Origin: Kaistia granuli DSM 23481
GTDB lineage: Bacteria > Pseudomonadota > Alphaproteobacteria > Rhizobiales > Kaistiaceae
NCBI RefSeq assembly: GCF_000380505.1
Contig: NZ_AQYH01000019.1
Coordinates: 153,867-217,866 of the forward strand
Direction of reading: 5' to 3'
Length of the DNA: 64,000 nucleotides
Part shown: positions 19,591 to 28,781 of the stretch, piece by piece
Numbering within the stretch: the first letter of the stretch is position 1
Layout of the letters: each line of letters begins with the position of its first letter
Notes under the pieces: generated by a model
What the model saw: only the letters and a program-made list of their open reading frames with translations
Databases searched by the model: none
What the model was told of the DNA's origin: nothing
Translations under genes and position numbers: made by a program

Positions 19591-20537
19591 TCGGCGCTCG
19601 CCTCTTGCTGCGAAATTCCCTTGGCGATCGTCTCGGATGTGACGCGCAGCAGGTCGAGATAGGTCGGTACCGGGCCGTCCGCCTCGGAGAGGCTGTCGAC
19701 ATAGAGCACGCCGCCATAGGCGGCTCCGGTCTCTCGCGCCACCTGCTGGGCCGGATTGGCCGAGATCGTGCTTTCGCTGAAGACGACGGGGATGTTGTTG
19801 GCGCGCACCGCATCGATCACCTTGCGCACCTGCTTGGGCGTGCCCTGCTGGTCGGCGTTGATCGGCCAGAGATAGAGCTCCTTCAGGCCGAAATCGCGGG
19901 CGAGATAGGAGAAGGCGCCTTCGCTCGAGACGAGCCAGCGCTTCTCCTCGGGGATGGCGGCGAGCGCGTCGCGGATCGGCGCGACGGTGGCCTCGATCTT
20001 TGCCTTGTAGGCCTCGGCGTTCGCCTTGTAGGTCGCGGCGTTGGCGGGGTCGTTGGCGACGAAGGCGTCGCGGATGTTGTCGACATAGAGGCGGGCGGCG
20101 GTGGGCGACATCCAGGCATGCGGGTTGGGCTTGCCGGAATAGGGGCCCTCGGAGATGCCGATCGGCTCGACGCCGGTCGAGATCGTCGCCTGCGGCACGC
20201 CGTCGAGATTGGCGAAGAATTTCTCGAACCAGAGCTCCAGGCCGAGACCGTTCCAGAGGATCAGCTGCGCGTCCTGCGCCTTGACGATGTCGCCGGGTGT
20301 CGGCTGGTAGTTGTGGATCTCGGCGCCGGGCTTGGTGATCGATTCAACGATCGCGACGTCACCGGCGACGTTCTGCGCCATGTCGGCAATGATGGTGAAG
20401 GTGGTGACGGCCTTGAAGGGCTTCGCCTCGTCCTCGGCCGCCTGCGCGAGGCCCGGCAGCGTCGCTGCCGAAAGGGCGGTCGCCGCCAGTAGTCCGGTGA
20501 GGGCGAAGAGGAGGCGGCGGCGCATGCGGTCGAACAT
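19587..20537 (-). CDS. sitA: Manganese/iron ABC transporter substrate-binding protein SitA
   Basis: 316-residue cluster A-I (ZnuA-like) metal-binding protein, secreted by a signal peptide ending near LAQAAED. The metal-site residues are recognisable: first His in [11 protein letters not shown], second in NPHAWMSP, Glu in [16 protein letters not shown] and Asp in YVDSLS. The absence of a His-rich loop and the [11 protein letters not shown] segment favour Mn/Fe over Zn. First gene of sitABCD. The upstream region carries two 20-bp direct repeats resembling Mur boxes (20556-20617), so Mn2+-dependent repression is likely. Confidence 0.95.
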   Translation of the reverse strand: MFDRMRRRLLFALTGLLAATALSAATLPGLAQAAEDEAKPFKAVTTFTIIADMAQNVAGDVAIVESITKPGAEIHNYQPTPGDIVKAQDAQLILWNGLGLELWFEKFFANLDGVPQATISTGVEPIGISEGPYSGKPNPHAWMSPTAARLYVDNIRDAFVANDPANAATYKANAEAYKAKIEATVAPIRDALAAIPEEKRWLVSSEGAFSYLARDFGLKELYLWPINADQQGTPKQVRKVIDAVRANNIPVVFSESTISANPAQQVARETGAAYGGVLYVDSLSEADGPVPTYLDLLRVTSETIAKGISQQEASAE

Positions 20538-20555
20538 GTTTCAATCCCTGATGCT

Positions 20556-20617
20556 GCAATTGCAAATTACTCGCACTCAGGTTTGCATGTCAAAAACGCA
20601 ATTGCAACTCATTCGCA
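20556..20617 (-). promoter_or_regulatory. Two Mur-like (Mn-responsive) direct repeats upstream of sitA
   Basis: Two 20-bp copies at 20556-20575 and 20598-20617 share GCAATTGCAA, 5 variable bases and TCGCA, with a start-to-start distance of 42 bp (four helical turns). Read towards sitA each has the TGCRA...TTGCAA layout of alphaproteobacterial Mur (manganese uptake regulator) sites on sitABCD. The first copy ends 19 bp from the sitA ATG. Confidence 0.7.
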
Positions 20618-20837
20618 AAAAGATTGACGCAGCGACGGGCTCGGCTGATCCGGCATTCTCGCCCTGGACGTTCGGCGGCGCTGCCGCCGCCGGCCGGGGC
20701 TTCACTCTGGGTAGGGCGGGACGGACCGGCGCGGGCGCTCATAAGACTGGTTCGACACACTTGCGAATCCCGGACATGGCGACAAAGGTGGGGCCGGTTG
20801 CCAGTGTGAATCCGCGCGGCCCATGGGGGATGGAAAT

Positions 20838-22307
20838 ATGCAGCAGACGCCGCAGCAACAGGCCATGCTGGCGATGCTGGATCGCGCGCCGATGGGATGG
20901 CCGCATTACTGGATCTTCCTGCTGTCGACGGGCGGCACCATGCTCGGCGGCGTTTCGGTGTTCACCCTCGGCGTCGCCATGCCGCTCCTCGTCCAGAGCT
21001 TTGCCATCGATGCAGCCATGCAGGGCCTCCTTGGCGCGGCGCTGCTTGCCGGCGCGGTGCCGGGCGCGGCGCTCGGCGGGGCGCTCGCCGATCGTTTCGG
21101 CCGCAAGCCGCTGATGCTGATCGATACCGTCGTGATGATCGTTGGCGCCCTGATTGCCGCGTTCGCCGGCGACGCGACCCTGCTGGCGTTCGGCCTCTTC
21201 GTGTTTGGCGTCGGGGTCGGCATCGACTATCCCGTGTCGAGCAGCTACGTCGCCGAATGGATGCCGGCGGCGGCGCGCAGCCGGGTCATGGTTGCCACGA
21301 TCACCTTCCAGGCCGTCGGCTTCATGGTAGCGGCCGCGCTGACGGCGGCCATCCTCGGCTTCGTCGATGCCGCCTATGCCTGGCGCGGCTTCATGGCGAT
21401 GCTGGTGGCGTTGCCGCTGCTTTTCCTTCTCGGGCGCCTCGCCATGCGGGAGAGCCCGCGCTGGCTGATGGGCCAGGGCCGCAATCGTGCCGCGGCGGAC
21501 GCGATCGGCGCGGTGATCACAGCCGACCGGGCGCAACTCGCAGCTCTCGGCGACGCGTCGGCTGGCGCTGTGCATCTGGTTGCCAAAACGCCCGAGGAAG
21601 TGAAGAAGCGCGGCATCGCGGCGCTGTTCGGCTCCGCCTACCGGCGCCGCACGGCACTTGCCTGCGTGCCCTGGTTCCTGATGGACATCGCCTCCTACGG
21701 CATCGGCCTGTTCACGCCCATGCTGCTCGCCGATCTGCATTTCAGCTCGGCGCGCAGCGGCGTTGTCGCCGCCGACTTTTCAGACATCCGTGGCACGTCG
21801 CTGATCGACGTCTTCCTGGTGGTCGGCTTCCTCGCGGCCTTTTGGGTCATCCCGCGCTATGGCCATCTGCGCCCGCAGGTCCTTGGCTTCCTCGGCATGA
21901 CCATCGGCATGCTGGTTCTCGTCGCCGCGCTTTGGTCGAGCGGTCCGGCCCATCCGGCGGTTGCTGCCATTTTCGCCGGCTTCATCCTGTTCAACCTCGC
22001 CATGAATGTGGGGCCGCATTCGACGACCTTTGCGCTGCCGGCCGAGCTCTTTCCGACGCAGCTGCGCGGCGCCGGCTCGGGCTTTGCTTCCGCCGCGGCC
22101 AAGGTTGGCGCGGCGCTCGGCGCCTTTTTCCTGCCGGTGGTGAAGGCGGAGTACGGTCTGTCGGCGGTGCTCGTTCTGGTCGCGGTAGTCAGCCTCGCCG
22201 GTGCGCTGGTCACCGCCGTGCTCGTCGAGGAACTGGGTGGAGCCAAGAGCCTCGAGGCGCGTCACGCGCCCGACGTTGGGGATGCGTCTGGCGGCAGCCC
22301 GGCATGA
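20838..22307 (+). CDS. MFS transporter, sugar/metabolite:H+ symporter type
   Basis: 489-residue major facilitator protein with twelve predicted helices and a central loop of about 50 residues. The loop 2-3 motif is LADRFGRKPLML; a PESPRW-like motif (MRESPRWLM) follows helix 6, and the C-half has PAELFPTQLRGAGSG, all typical of the sugar porter/metabolite:H+ symporter group. ATG 20838 is chosen because GGGGGA lies about 8 nt upstream; an in-frame ATG at 20823 is possible. It diverges from sitA across about 300 bp holding the Mur-like repeats, but there is no sign it transports metals. Substrate unknown. Confidence 0.88.
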   Translation: MQQTPQQQAMLAMLDRAPMGWPHYWIFLLSTGGTMLGGVSVFTLGVAMPLLVQSFAIDAAMQGLLGAALLAGAVPGAALGGALADRFGRKPLMLIDTVVMIVGALIAAFAGDATLLAFGLFVFGVGVGIDYPVSSSYVAEWMPAAARSRVMVATITFQAVGFMVAAALTAAILGFVDAAYAWRGFMAMLVALPLLFLLGRLAMRESPRWLMGQGRNRAAADAIGAVITADRAQLAALGDASAGAVHLVAKTPEEVKKRGIAALFGSAYRRRTALACVPWFLMDIASYGIGLFTPMLLADLHFSSARSGVVAADFSDIRGTSLIDVFLVVGFLAAFWVIPRYGHLRPQVLGFLGMTIGMLVLVAALWSSGPAHPAVAAIFAGFILFNLAMNVGPHSTTFALPAELFPTQLRGAGSGFASAAAKVGAALGAFFLPVVKAEYGLSAVLVLVAVVSLAGALVTAVLVEELGGAKSLEARHAPDVGDASGGSPA

Positions 22308-22316
22308 TCGCGCGTT

Positions 22317-22333
22317 GGCCGATCGCTTCGGCC
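22317..22333. terminator. Possible short hairpin between convergent genes
   Basis: GGCCGA and TCGGCC pair around a 5-nt loop between the ends of the MFS gene and the diguanylate cyclase gene. There is only a short TTT downstream, so terminator activity is uncertain. Confidence 0.35.
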
Positions 22334-22347
22334 GATGGCCTTTCGAT

Positions 22348-23079
22348 CTAGGCTACGCTCGCGACGCGTTGGTTCTTCTTCTGGTAGAGCAGCGCGTCGG
22401 CATTCCCCAGCGCGTCGCGGAAGGTCTGGTTCGTCTTGCACCGGATGACGCCGCAGCTGACGCTCAGCCGGACGTCGCTGTCGGGCACAGCCTTGGCGAA
22501 TTCAGCCTCGGCATGGGCGTTGATCGCCTGCGCCATGTCGTTCGGCGATGCCTTCTCGGCAGGCGTCACGAACGCGCAGAATTCATCCCCGCCGATCCGG
22601 GCGATAAGACTGGCATCGCCAAGCGCTGCCTCCAGCGCCTTGGCGGTTGCAATGATCGCTTCATCGCCAATCGGGTGGCCGTGCTGGTCGTTGATGGCCT
22701 TCAGAAAGTCGACGTCGATCAGAAGAAAGTAGCCCTTGATCTGATGCGCGGTGGCGAGTTCGAACTGCTCGATGAAGCTGGTTCGATTGAGAAGGCCGGT
22801 CAGGGGGTCGGTATTGGCGCGCTTGCCGAGTTCATGCGCCTTCTTCAGAAGCGCCCGATAGGACTTGTCCAACGACTCCATCCTGGAGAACAGGAAGCCG
22901 CCAAGCGGGATGGCGATCACGAAGGGCAGCAGGAACCGAACGACGATGGTGATCAAGTCCGCCTTGGCGCCGACCATCCATCGAAAGCCCGTCGATACGG
23001 AGATCGAGATGGCGGCGGCGACCAACGATACCAGCAGGGTGCGTTTGACGACGTAGGCGGACGGAAACTTCATCATCAC
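22348..23079 (-). CDS. Membrane-bound GGDEF diguanylate cyclase
   Basis: 243-residue protein with two transmembrane helices (about 13-33 and 43-64) and a GGDEF domain that makes cyclic di-GMP from two GTP. Motifs are TDPLTGLLNR (90-99), the metal aspartate in IDVDFLKAIND and RIGGDEF (GGDEF at 163-167). The RxxD inhibitory site normally five residues before GGDEF is absent (GDAS in its place), so product feedback through the I-site is not expected. No periplasmic sensor domain of any size is present. Starts at 23079, 23076 or 23073 are equivalent. Confidence 0.92.
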   Translation of the reverse strand: MMMKFPSAYVVKRTLLVSLVAAAISISVSTGFRWMVGAKADLITIVVRFLLPFVIAIPLGGFLFSRMESLDKSYRALLKKAHELGKRANTDPLTGLLNRTSFIEQFELATAHQIKGYFLLIDVDFLKAINDQHGHPIGDEAIIATAKALEAALGDASLIARIGGDEFCAFVTPAEKASPNDMAQAINAHAEAEFAKAVPDSDVRLSVSCGVIRCKTNQTFRDALGNADALLYQKKNQRVASVA

Positions 23080-23336
23080 GATTCAATTCGGAAGGGAGGC
23101 GCCAATGGCGCGGCGGCAACGCTCCGGGACCTCCGTCAGCGCCCGATGAAAGGGCGACGCTGATCAATCTGCAGGCGTAAGATAAAATTCCTGCTACCCT
23201 GAGTCGTTATGTCGTCTGTGGACCGCCCCCCTATGCACGCCTCGCGAGTGCAGCGCAATGGCGGATTGTCGGCCCTCTGGCGGCCATGGATCGGAAAGGA
23301 TGCGGCGCCGATCGAGGTCGGCCATCCCGTTTCCGC

Positions 23337-24038
23337 TCAGATCAGCTTGAGGCCGCGGAAGCTCGCATGACCTTGCCGGCCGACGATGATGTGGTCGTGC
23401 ACGGCGATGCCGAGGGGACCGGCGATCTCGACGATCGTCTTGGTCATCTCGATGTCGGCGCGCGACGGCGTCGGATCGCCGGACGGGTGGTTGTGCGCCA
23501 GCACGATGGCGGTGGCGGAGAGCTCGAGCGCCCGCTTCACCACCTCGCGCGGATAGACCGGCGTGTGGTCGACGGTGCCGACCTGCTGCACCTCGTCGGC
23601 GATCAGCACGTTCTTGCGGTCGAGGAAGAGGATGCGGAACTGCTCCTTCTCCTCATAGGCCATGGCGGCTCGGCAATAGTCGATCACCGCGCTCCAGGAG
23701 CCGAGGAGAGGGCGCTGGCGCACGGCGCCGCGGGCATATCGCGTCGCGGCGGCGTGCACGAGCTTCAGATGGGTGGCGACCGAGGCGCCGACGCCTGGAA
23801 CCTCGGTGAGCCGGGCCTCGGGCGCGGCCAGCACGTCCGAAAACGTGCCGAAGCGGGCGAGCAACGCCTTGGCGATCGGCTTGGTGTCGCGACGCGGCAC
23901 CACCTGGAACAGGATCAGTTCCAGCAGTTCGTAGTCGGCGACGCTGTCTGCGCCCTTGTCGCGGAAGCGCGCCTTCAGCCGCTCCCGATGCCCCAGGAAA
24001 TGGGGCTCGTCCTGAGGATTGTCGGAAAACCCGCTCAT
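23337..24038 (-). CDS. radC: DNA repair protein RadC (JAMM/MPN domain)
   Basis: 233-residue RadC-family protein. An N-terminal helix-hairpin-helix-like region ([17 protein letters not shown], 77-93) precedes the MPN/JAMM domain with [14 protein letters not shown] (H182, H184, D195) forming the presumed zinc site. Its role in repair is historic and not firmly established. ATG 24038 overlaps the map stop codon (ATGA), so radC is translated from the map mRNA. Confidence 0.93.
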   Translation of the reverse strand: MSGFSDNPQDEPHFLGHRERLKARFRDKGADSVADYELLELILFQVVPRRDTKPIAKALLARFGTFSDVLAAPEARLTEVPGVGASVATHLKLVHAAATRYARGAVRQRPLLGSWSAVIDYCRAAMAYEEKEQFRILFLDRKNVLIADEVQQVGTVDHTPVYPREVVKRALELSATAIVLAHNHPSGDPTPSRADIEMTKTIVEIAGPLGIAVHDHIIVGRQGHASFRGLKLI

Positions 24039-24868
24039 GCCCCTGTGGGGTAGGGCGGGCAGCCATAGCCGCGCGGCGACAGGGTGAAGATCTCGCAGCC
24101 GGTCTCGGTGACGCCGACCGTGTGCTCGAACTGGGCCGAAAGCGAGCGGTCGCGGGTGACCGCCGTCCAGCCGTCGCGCAGCACCTTCACATGCGGCCGG
24201 CCGAGATTGATCATCGGCTCGATGGTGAAGATCATGCCGGGGCGCAGCTCGACGCCTTCGCCGGGATTGCCGTAGTGGAGGATGTTCGGCGTGTCGTGGA
24301 AGACCTTGCCGACGCCGTGGCCGCAGAAATCGCGCACGACGCTGCAGCGCTCAGCTTCTGCATAGGACTGGATCGCGTAGCCGATGTCGCCGGTGGTGGC
24401 GCCGGGCTTCACGGCGGCGATGCCGCGCATCAGCGATTCATAGGTGACCTCGACCAGGCGCACGGCGGCCCGCTTGACGTCGCCGACTAGGTACATCCGG
24501 CTCGAATCGCCATACCAGCCGTCGACGATGTAGGTGACGTCGACATTGACGATGTCGCCGTCCTTGAGCGGCTTGTCGTCGGGAATGCCGTGGCAGACGA
24601 CGTGATTGATCGAGGTGCAGGTCGACTTGGTGTAGCCGCGATAGCCCAGCGTCGCCGGCAGCGCGCCATGGGCGGCGCCGAATTCGTAGACGTAGCGGTC
24701 GATCTCGTCGGTGGGGACGCCCGGCTTGACGATGTCGGCGAGCCCGTCGAGGCAGGCCGCCGCCAGCTGGCCGGCGCGGTGCATGGCGGCGAAGGCCTCC
24801 TTGCCATAGAGGCGGATCTGCCCCGTGTTCTTCAGCGGGGTGGCATCGGCATCGATGTAGGTGACCAT
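24035..24868 (-). CDS. map: Type I methionyl aminopeptidase
   Basis: Removes the initiator methionine from nascent proteins in the cytosol. The 277-residue product has the five dimetal ligands in order: two Asp in [20 protein letters not shown], His in [13 protein letters not shown], Glu in FTIEPM and Glu in QFEHTV. ATG 24868 is preceded by GGAG at 7 nt and gives the family's usual length, so the open extension upstream to 25570 is a shadow frame. Overlaps radC by ATGA. Divergent from the CinA-like gene at 25115. Confidence 0.95.
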   Translation of the reverse strand: MVTYIDADATPLKNTGQIRLYGKEAFAAMHRAGQLAAACLDGLADIVKPGVPTDEIDRYVYEFGAAHGALPATLGYRGYTKSTCTSINHVVCHGIPDDKPLKDGDIVNVDVTYIVDGWYGDSSRMYLVGDVKRAAVRLVEVTYESLMRGIAAVKPGATTGDIGYAIQSYAEAERCSVVRDFCGHGVGKVFHDTPNILHYGNPGEGVELRPGMIFTIEPMINLGRPHVKVLRDGWTAVTRDRSLSAQFEHTVGVTETGCEIFTLSPRGYGCPPYPTGA

Positions 24869-25114
24869 CTGGGAACTCCGTGCCCCGTCAGCACACCATT
24901 CTGCGGCCCCGGGAACAAGTCTGATATTGAAGGATTGCCCTCGATCTGGCGTATCGGGCGGCGAGTTACAAGAGTTTTCGCATCGCGGAGCCTCGCTTGC
25001 GCGCTTCGGCCGCCCCGCCAGCGAGGCCCCACCGAAGCCGGAACCGATCGCCGGGCTCCCTTGAGCGACCGGCGCGGGAGCGCTACACCCATCGAAGACC
25101 GATGGAGTTTGTGA

Positions 25115-25873
25115 ATGGCTGAGCCTATCCCCGAAGCCGTGCCTGTCGTCACCGCCGCGATCCTCGTCATTGGCGACGAGATCCTGTCGGGACGGACCAA
25201 GGACAAGAACATCGGCTACATCGCCGAATACTGCACCAATATCGGAGTCGACATCCGCGAGGTCCGCATCGTGCCGGATGTCGAGGAAGAGATCGTCGCG
25301 GCGGTCAACGCGCTGCGCGTTCGCTACGACCACGTCTTCTCGACCGGTGGCATTGGCCCGACGCATGACGACATCACGGCGGATTCGATGGCCAAGGCCT
25401 TCGGCGTACCGATCGACCATGATCCTCGCGCCGTCGCCATCCTGACCGAGCACTACGCCGCCGGCCAGTTGAACGAGGCGCGCCTGCGCATGGCCCGCAT
25501 TCCGGCCGGCGCCGATCTGATCCTCAACAAGGTCTCGAAGGCGCCGGGCTTCACGCTTGGCAATGTGCATGTCATGGCCGGCGTGCCGTCGATCATGCAG
25601 GCGATGTTCGACGAAGTCGCCGCCAAGATCCCGACCGGGACGAAGATGCTGTCACGTACCGTGCCGGTCGGCATGGGCGAGGGCCGTATCGCTAGCAAGC
25701 TCGGCGCGATCCAGGCCGATTATCCGGATGTCTCGATCGGCAGCTATCCGAAGATGCTGGACGGCGCTTTCGCCACCGACATCGTGCTGCGGGCGCGCGA
25801 CGCCGCCCGCCTGGACCTCGCCGCCCAGGCGGTGGAGCAGATGGTCGCAGCCATGATGCAGGCGAATAGCTGA
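25115..25873 (+). CDS. Competence/damage-inducible protein A family, molybdopterin-binding domain protein (CinA N-terminal type)
   Basis: 252-residue stand-alone MoCF-biosynthesis (MoaB/Mog-like) domain as found at the N terminus of CinA. The pattern AAILVIGDEILSGRTKDKN and FSTGGIGPTHDDITADSMA is diagnostic. The C-terminal deamidase domain of full-length CinA is missing, which is common for this alphaproteobacterial version. Function is not settled; the fold binds nucleotide-like or pterin ligands. GGAG lies 9 nt before the ATG. Followed by gpt at 97 nt on the same strand. Confidence 0.88.
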   Translation: MAEPIPEAVPVVTAAILVIGDEILSGRTKDKNIGYIAEYCTNIGVDIREVRIVPDVEEEIVAAVNALRVRYDHVFSTGGIGPTHDDITADSMAKAFGVPIDHDPRAVAILTEHYAAGQLNEARLRMARIPAGADLILNKVSKAPGFTLGNVHVMAGVPSIMQAMFDEVAAKIPTGTKMLSRTVPVGMGEGRIASKLGAIQADYPDVSIGSYPKMLDGAFATDIVLRARDAARLDLAAQAVEQMVAAMMQANS

Positions 25874-25969
25874 TATGTCCGGATATCTGTGGATCGCGAG
25901 GATGATCCGATTGCATGGCGGAGAGCCTCGTCACAAGGGTTCCGCTTCTTTCACGCGCAGGAGACAATG

Positions 25970-26467
25970 ATGGTCGATGCTCGCAGCGACAAGGCGTTTC
26001 CCGTATCCTGGGACCAGTTTCACCGGGATGCTCGGGCGCTGACCTGGCGCCTCTCCGGCGATCAGAAGTGGCAGGCGATCGTCTGCGTGACGCGCGGCGG
26101 GCTGGTGCCGGCGGCGATCGTGGCGCGCGAACTCGGCATCCGCATGATCGAGACGATCTGCATCGCTTCCTATCATGACTACAAGGAGCAGGGCTCGCTC
26201 AAGGTTCTGAAGCCGGTCAGCCAGGAGATCATCGATCTCGGCGGTGGCGACGGTGCCGGCGTGCTCGTCATCGACGATCTGGTCGACACCGGCCGGACGG
26301 CGCGACTGGTGCGCGAGATGTTGCCGAAGGCGCATTACGCGACGCTCTATTCCAAGCCGATGGGCCGCCCCGTCGTCGACACTTTCATCACCGAAGTGTC
26401 ACAGGATACGTGGATCTATTTTCCCTGGGACATGGGTCTCGCCTTTCAACCGCCGATCGTCGGCTAG
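25970..26467 (+). CDS. gpt: Xanthine phosphoribosyltransferase
   Basis: Purine salvage enzyme converting xanthine and guanine with PRPP to XMP and GMP. The 165-residue protein carries the PRPP loop [15 protein letters not shown] and the N-terminal [18 protein letters not shown], and ends [12 protein letters not shown] as in Gpt. AGGAGA precedes tandem ATG codons at 25967 and 25970; the second has the better spacing (6 nt). The open frame back to 25889 has no ribosome site. Followed 12 nt later by a small acidic protein gene. Confidence 0.93.
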   Translation: MVDARSDKAFPVSWDQFHRDARALTWRLSGDQKWQAIVCVTRGGLVPAAIVARELGIRMIETICIASYHDYKEQGSLKVLKPVSQEIIDLGGGDGAGVLVIDDLVDTGRTARLVREMLPKAHYATLYSKPMGRPVVDTFITEVSQDTWIYFPWDMGLAFQPPIVG

Positions 26468-26479
26468 GAGACAACCAAG

Positions 26480-26824
26480 ATGACCGAACCGAACGAACCC
26501 GCCGACGACGAAGACTTCGAAGCCTTTGCCGAAGAATATGAGGAGCATCGCGATGCCCTCTACGACCTGATCTCGGACTATGCCGACGACAAGCAGCTCG
26601 ACGACGGCCTGCTCGCCGCCATGGTGCTCGACCTCGCCGTCTCGCTGCGCATGATCGCCTATGCGAACAGCGTCGAGAAGCCGTCGGTCAGCGGCCTCAA
26701 GATGGAACTCGACCGCTTCAACAAGGATGCGGAAGAGCATGCCCGTTCTGCCAAGCAGGACGCCGAGGAGTTCATCGCCGAGGTCAAGGCCCAGCGCGAA
26801 GAAGGCGGCGAGCCGAACGCCTGA
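26480..26824 (+). CDS. Small acidic conserved hypothetical protein
   Basis: 114-residue protein of unknown function, not assigned to a family. It is strongly acidic (many Asp/Glu, especially residues 3-40), lacks cysteine and signal peptide, and looks wholly alpha-helical, with a hydrophobic helix-like stretch LLAAMVLDLAVSLRMIAYA at about 44-62 and a charged C-terminal coiled-coil-like tail. A clear ribosome site (AGGAGA, 9 nt before ATG) and the 12-nt gap place it in one transcript with gpt, ended by the terminator at 26851-26884. Likely cytosolic. Confidence 0.75.
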   Translation: MTEPNEPADDEDFEAFAEEYEEHRDALYDLISDYADDKQLDDGLLAAMVLDLAVSLRMIAYANSVEKPSVSGLKMELDRFNKDAEEHARSAKQDAEEFIAEVKAQREEGGEPNA

Positions 26825-26850
26825 TCGCGTCGCATCGCTTGCAGTTCTGG

Positions 26851-26884
26851 AAACGGCGGCGCCATCGCATGGCGCCGCCGTTTT
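26851..26884. terminator. Bidirectional intrinsic terminator
   Basis: A perfect 15-bp stem (26851-26865 with 26869-26883) closed by a CGC triloop, flanked by AAA on one side and TTTT on the other, between the convergent small acidic protein gene and the EamA transporter gene. It can serve both strands. Confidence 0.88.
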
Positions 26885-26895
26885 CACATCCGGCC

Positions 26896-27813
26896 CTAGC
26901 CGCGCGTTACCATGGCGATACCGATCGCGATCGGCACGATGCCGAGAAGGTCGAGAAGGCTGACCGGCTCGCGGAACACCAGCCAGCCGAAGAGAAGGCC
27001 AAGCGGCGGCATCAGGAAATGCAGCGCCGTCGCCTCGGTCGCCGTCTTCTTCTGCAGGAGCCGGAACCAGAGCAGATAGGCGCCGATCGAGACGGGAATG
27101 ACCAGATAGAGCCAGCCGCCGACCAGCGACGGCGTCAGGCTGACATCGCCGAGGCTCTCGGTTGCCAGCGCCACCGGCGCGAGCATCAGTCCCGCGCCCA
27201 GCGACTGGATCGCCGTGCCGGTCCAGAGATCGCCCTCGGGCTTCAGCTTCTTGAACAGAACCGTGCCGGCGACCAGCGACAGCAGGCCGGCCAGCACCAG
27301 CAGCGTGCCGTGCCAGTCTTCCGTGCCGGCTGCGAGCCGTGACCGGAGGACGATGGCGACGCCCGCCATGCCGAGCAGCAATCCGCCGAGCTTCTGCGGC
27401 GTCATCTTTTCGCCGAGCAAGGGCGCGGCGAGCAGTGCGGTCAACAGCGGATTGGAACTGATCAGCACCGCGGTGAAGGCCGAGGACACCGTCTGCATGC
27501 CGGAGAAGCTCAGGCCCAGATAGAGCGCGCTGTTGAGGCCGCCGAGCAGGATGAGCTTGGCCAGCGTGGCGCCGTCGGGGCGTCGGAAACGGCCGGCCGT
27601 GACCGCGAGACCCAGCAGCAGCCCGCCGGCGACGATGAAGCGGCTCGAAAGCAGCAGCAGTGGCGGACAATAGGGCAGGGCGAACTTCGCCGCCGCGAAA
27701 GCCGAACTCCAGATCAGGCAGAACAGCGCGATCAGCACCAGATCGCCGGCAGAGGATCCGCGCAGGGTGGTTGTCGTCATCGTCCGGTCTGTCATCGCGG
27801 CCATCATGGGCAA
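26896..27813 (-). CDS. EamA-family (DMT superfamily) transporter
   Basis: 305-residue drug/metabolite transporter with ten predicted helices arranged as two EamA repeats (IWSSAFAAAKFALPY in the first, GAYLLWFRLLQKKTATEATA and LMPPLGLLFGWLVF in the second). Such proteins export amino acids or other metabolites at the inner membrane. The start is uncertain: ATGs at 27813, 27804, 27795 and 27780 are all in frame, and none has a strong ribosome site. It is divergent from a LysR regulator with a T-N11-A box between them, so it is the probable target of that regulator. Confidence 0.85.
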   Translation of the reverse strand: MPMMAAMTDRTMTTTTLRGSSAGDLVLIALFCLIWSSAFAAAKFALPYCPPLLLLSSRFIVAGGLLLGLAVTAGRFRRPDGATLAKLILLGGLNSALYLGLSFSGMQTVSSAFTAVLISSNPLLTALLAAPLLGEKMTPQKLGGLLLGMAGVAIVLRSRLAAGTEDWHGTLLVLAGLLSLVAGTVLFKKLKPEGDLWTGTAIQSLGAGLMLAPVALATESLGDVSLTPSLVGGWLYLVIPVSIGAYLLWFRLLQKKTATEATALHFLMPPLGLLFGWLVFREPVSLLDLLGIVPIAIGIAMVTRG

Positions 27814-27875
27814 GGGGCTTCGGCCCCTTCCATAAGCACTGCTTCGGCCATTTGGAAATTCGATATTCGGATGCT

Positions 27876-27898
27876 ATGGATTTGAAAATACGATCCAT
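27876..27898. promoter_or_regulatory. Putative LysR-type operator (T-N11-A)
   Basis: ATGGAT and ATCCAT form perfect 6-bp arms around 11 bases, so the inner bases give the canonical T-N11-A (27881 to 27893). It ends 11 bp before the LysR ATG and lies about 60-95 bp upstream of the EamA gene. Confidence 0.65.
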
Positions 27899-27909
27899 GG
27901 GGGCGCGCC

Positions 27910-28773
27910 ATGTTCGACCTCGATCTTCTCAAGACCTTCGTCTCCGTGGTTGACGCCGGCGGCTTCACCCGGGCCGGCGAACGGGTGCACCGGACGCAGT
28001 CGACGGTCAGCCAGCAGATGCGCAAGCTGGAGGACATGGCAGGCACGCCGCTGCTCGTCCGCGAGGGCAGGGGCGTCGCGATGACGGCGGAGGGAGAACG
28101 GCTGCTCGGCTATGCGCGCCGCATCCTGGCCCTGTCGAAGGAAGCGCGCGGCGCCGTCGGCGCGACGGCGGCGGCCGAGCAGGTCCGGCTCGGGCTGACG
28201 GAGGATTTCGCCATCGTCGAACTGACGCGACTGGTATCGCATTTCTCGAAATTGCGGCCCGAATGTCGGCTTGATGTCCGCTGCGACCTGTCGGTGGCGC
28301 TGGAGGCCGGGCTGGAACGCGGCGATCTCGACATCGTGCTGATGAAGCGGGATGCCGGCGGTCCCCCCGCCGAAGGCGTCTGGCCGGAGCAGCTAGTATG
28401 GGTCGGAGCGGCCGATCGCGATTGGCGCCGCGCCGACCCGGTGCCTCTCATCGCCTTCCCGCAGGGCTGTCGCTATCGCAATCGCGCCGTCCATGCGCTG
28501 GAGACGTCCGGCCGGCGCTGGCGGATCGCCTATGAGAGTGCCAGCCTGATCGGCATCGAGGCGGCGATCGCGGGCGGGCTGGGCGTCGCGCTTATCGAGG
28601 CAAGGGCGTGCAAGCCCGGCTATGCCGTGCTTTCGGCCGGCGATGGATTTCCGTCCGTCCCGCCGACCGAACTGGTGCTGCGGGTTGCGCCGGATGCGCG
28701 GGCTCCCGTGCGGCAACTCGCAGAGCTGGTGATCCAGTTCTGCGAGCATGAGGGTATGGCGCGCGCCGCCTGA
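27910..28773 (+). CDS. LysR-family transcriptional regulator
   Basis: 287-residue regulator. The N-terminal helix-turn-helix (FDLDLLKTFVSVVDAGGFTRA, then HRTQSTVSQQMRKLE) is followed by a LysR substrate domain with the usual ERGDLDIVLMKRD and GIEAAIAGGLGVALIEAR segments. It is divergent from the EamA transporter, and the 23-bp inverted repeat between them fits autoregulation plus control of the transporter, a common arrangement for exporters. The effector is unknown. Confidence 0.92.
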   Translation: MFDLDLLKTFVSVVDAGGFTRAGERVHRTQSTVSQQMRKLEDMAGTPLLVREGRGVAMTAEGERLLGYARRILALSKEARGAVGATAAAEQVRLGLTEDFAIVELTRLVSHFSKLRPECRLDVRCDLSVALEAGLERGDLDIVLMKRDAGGPPAEGVWPEQLVWVGAADRDWRRADPVPLIAFPQGCRYRNRAVHALETSGRRWRIAYESASLIGIEAAIAGGLGVALIEARACKPGYAVLSAGDGFPSVPPTELVLRVAPDARAPVRQLAELVIQFCEHEGMARAA

Positions 28774-28781
28774 GCGCGGCG

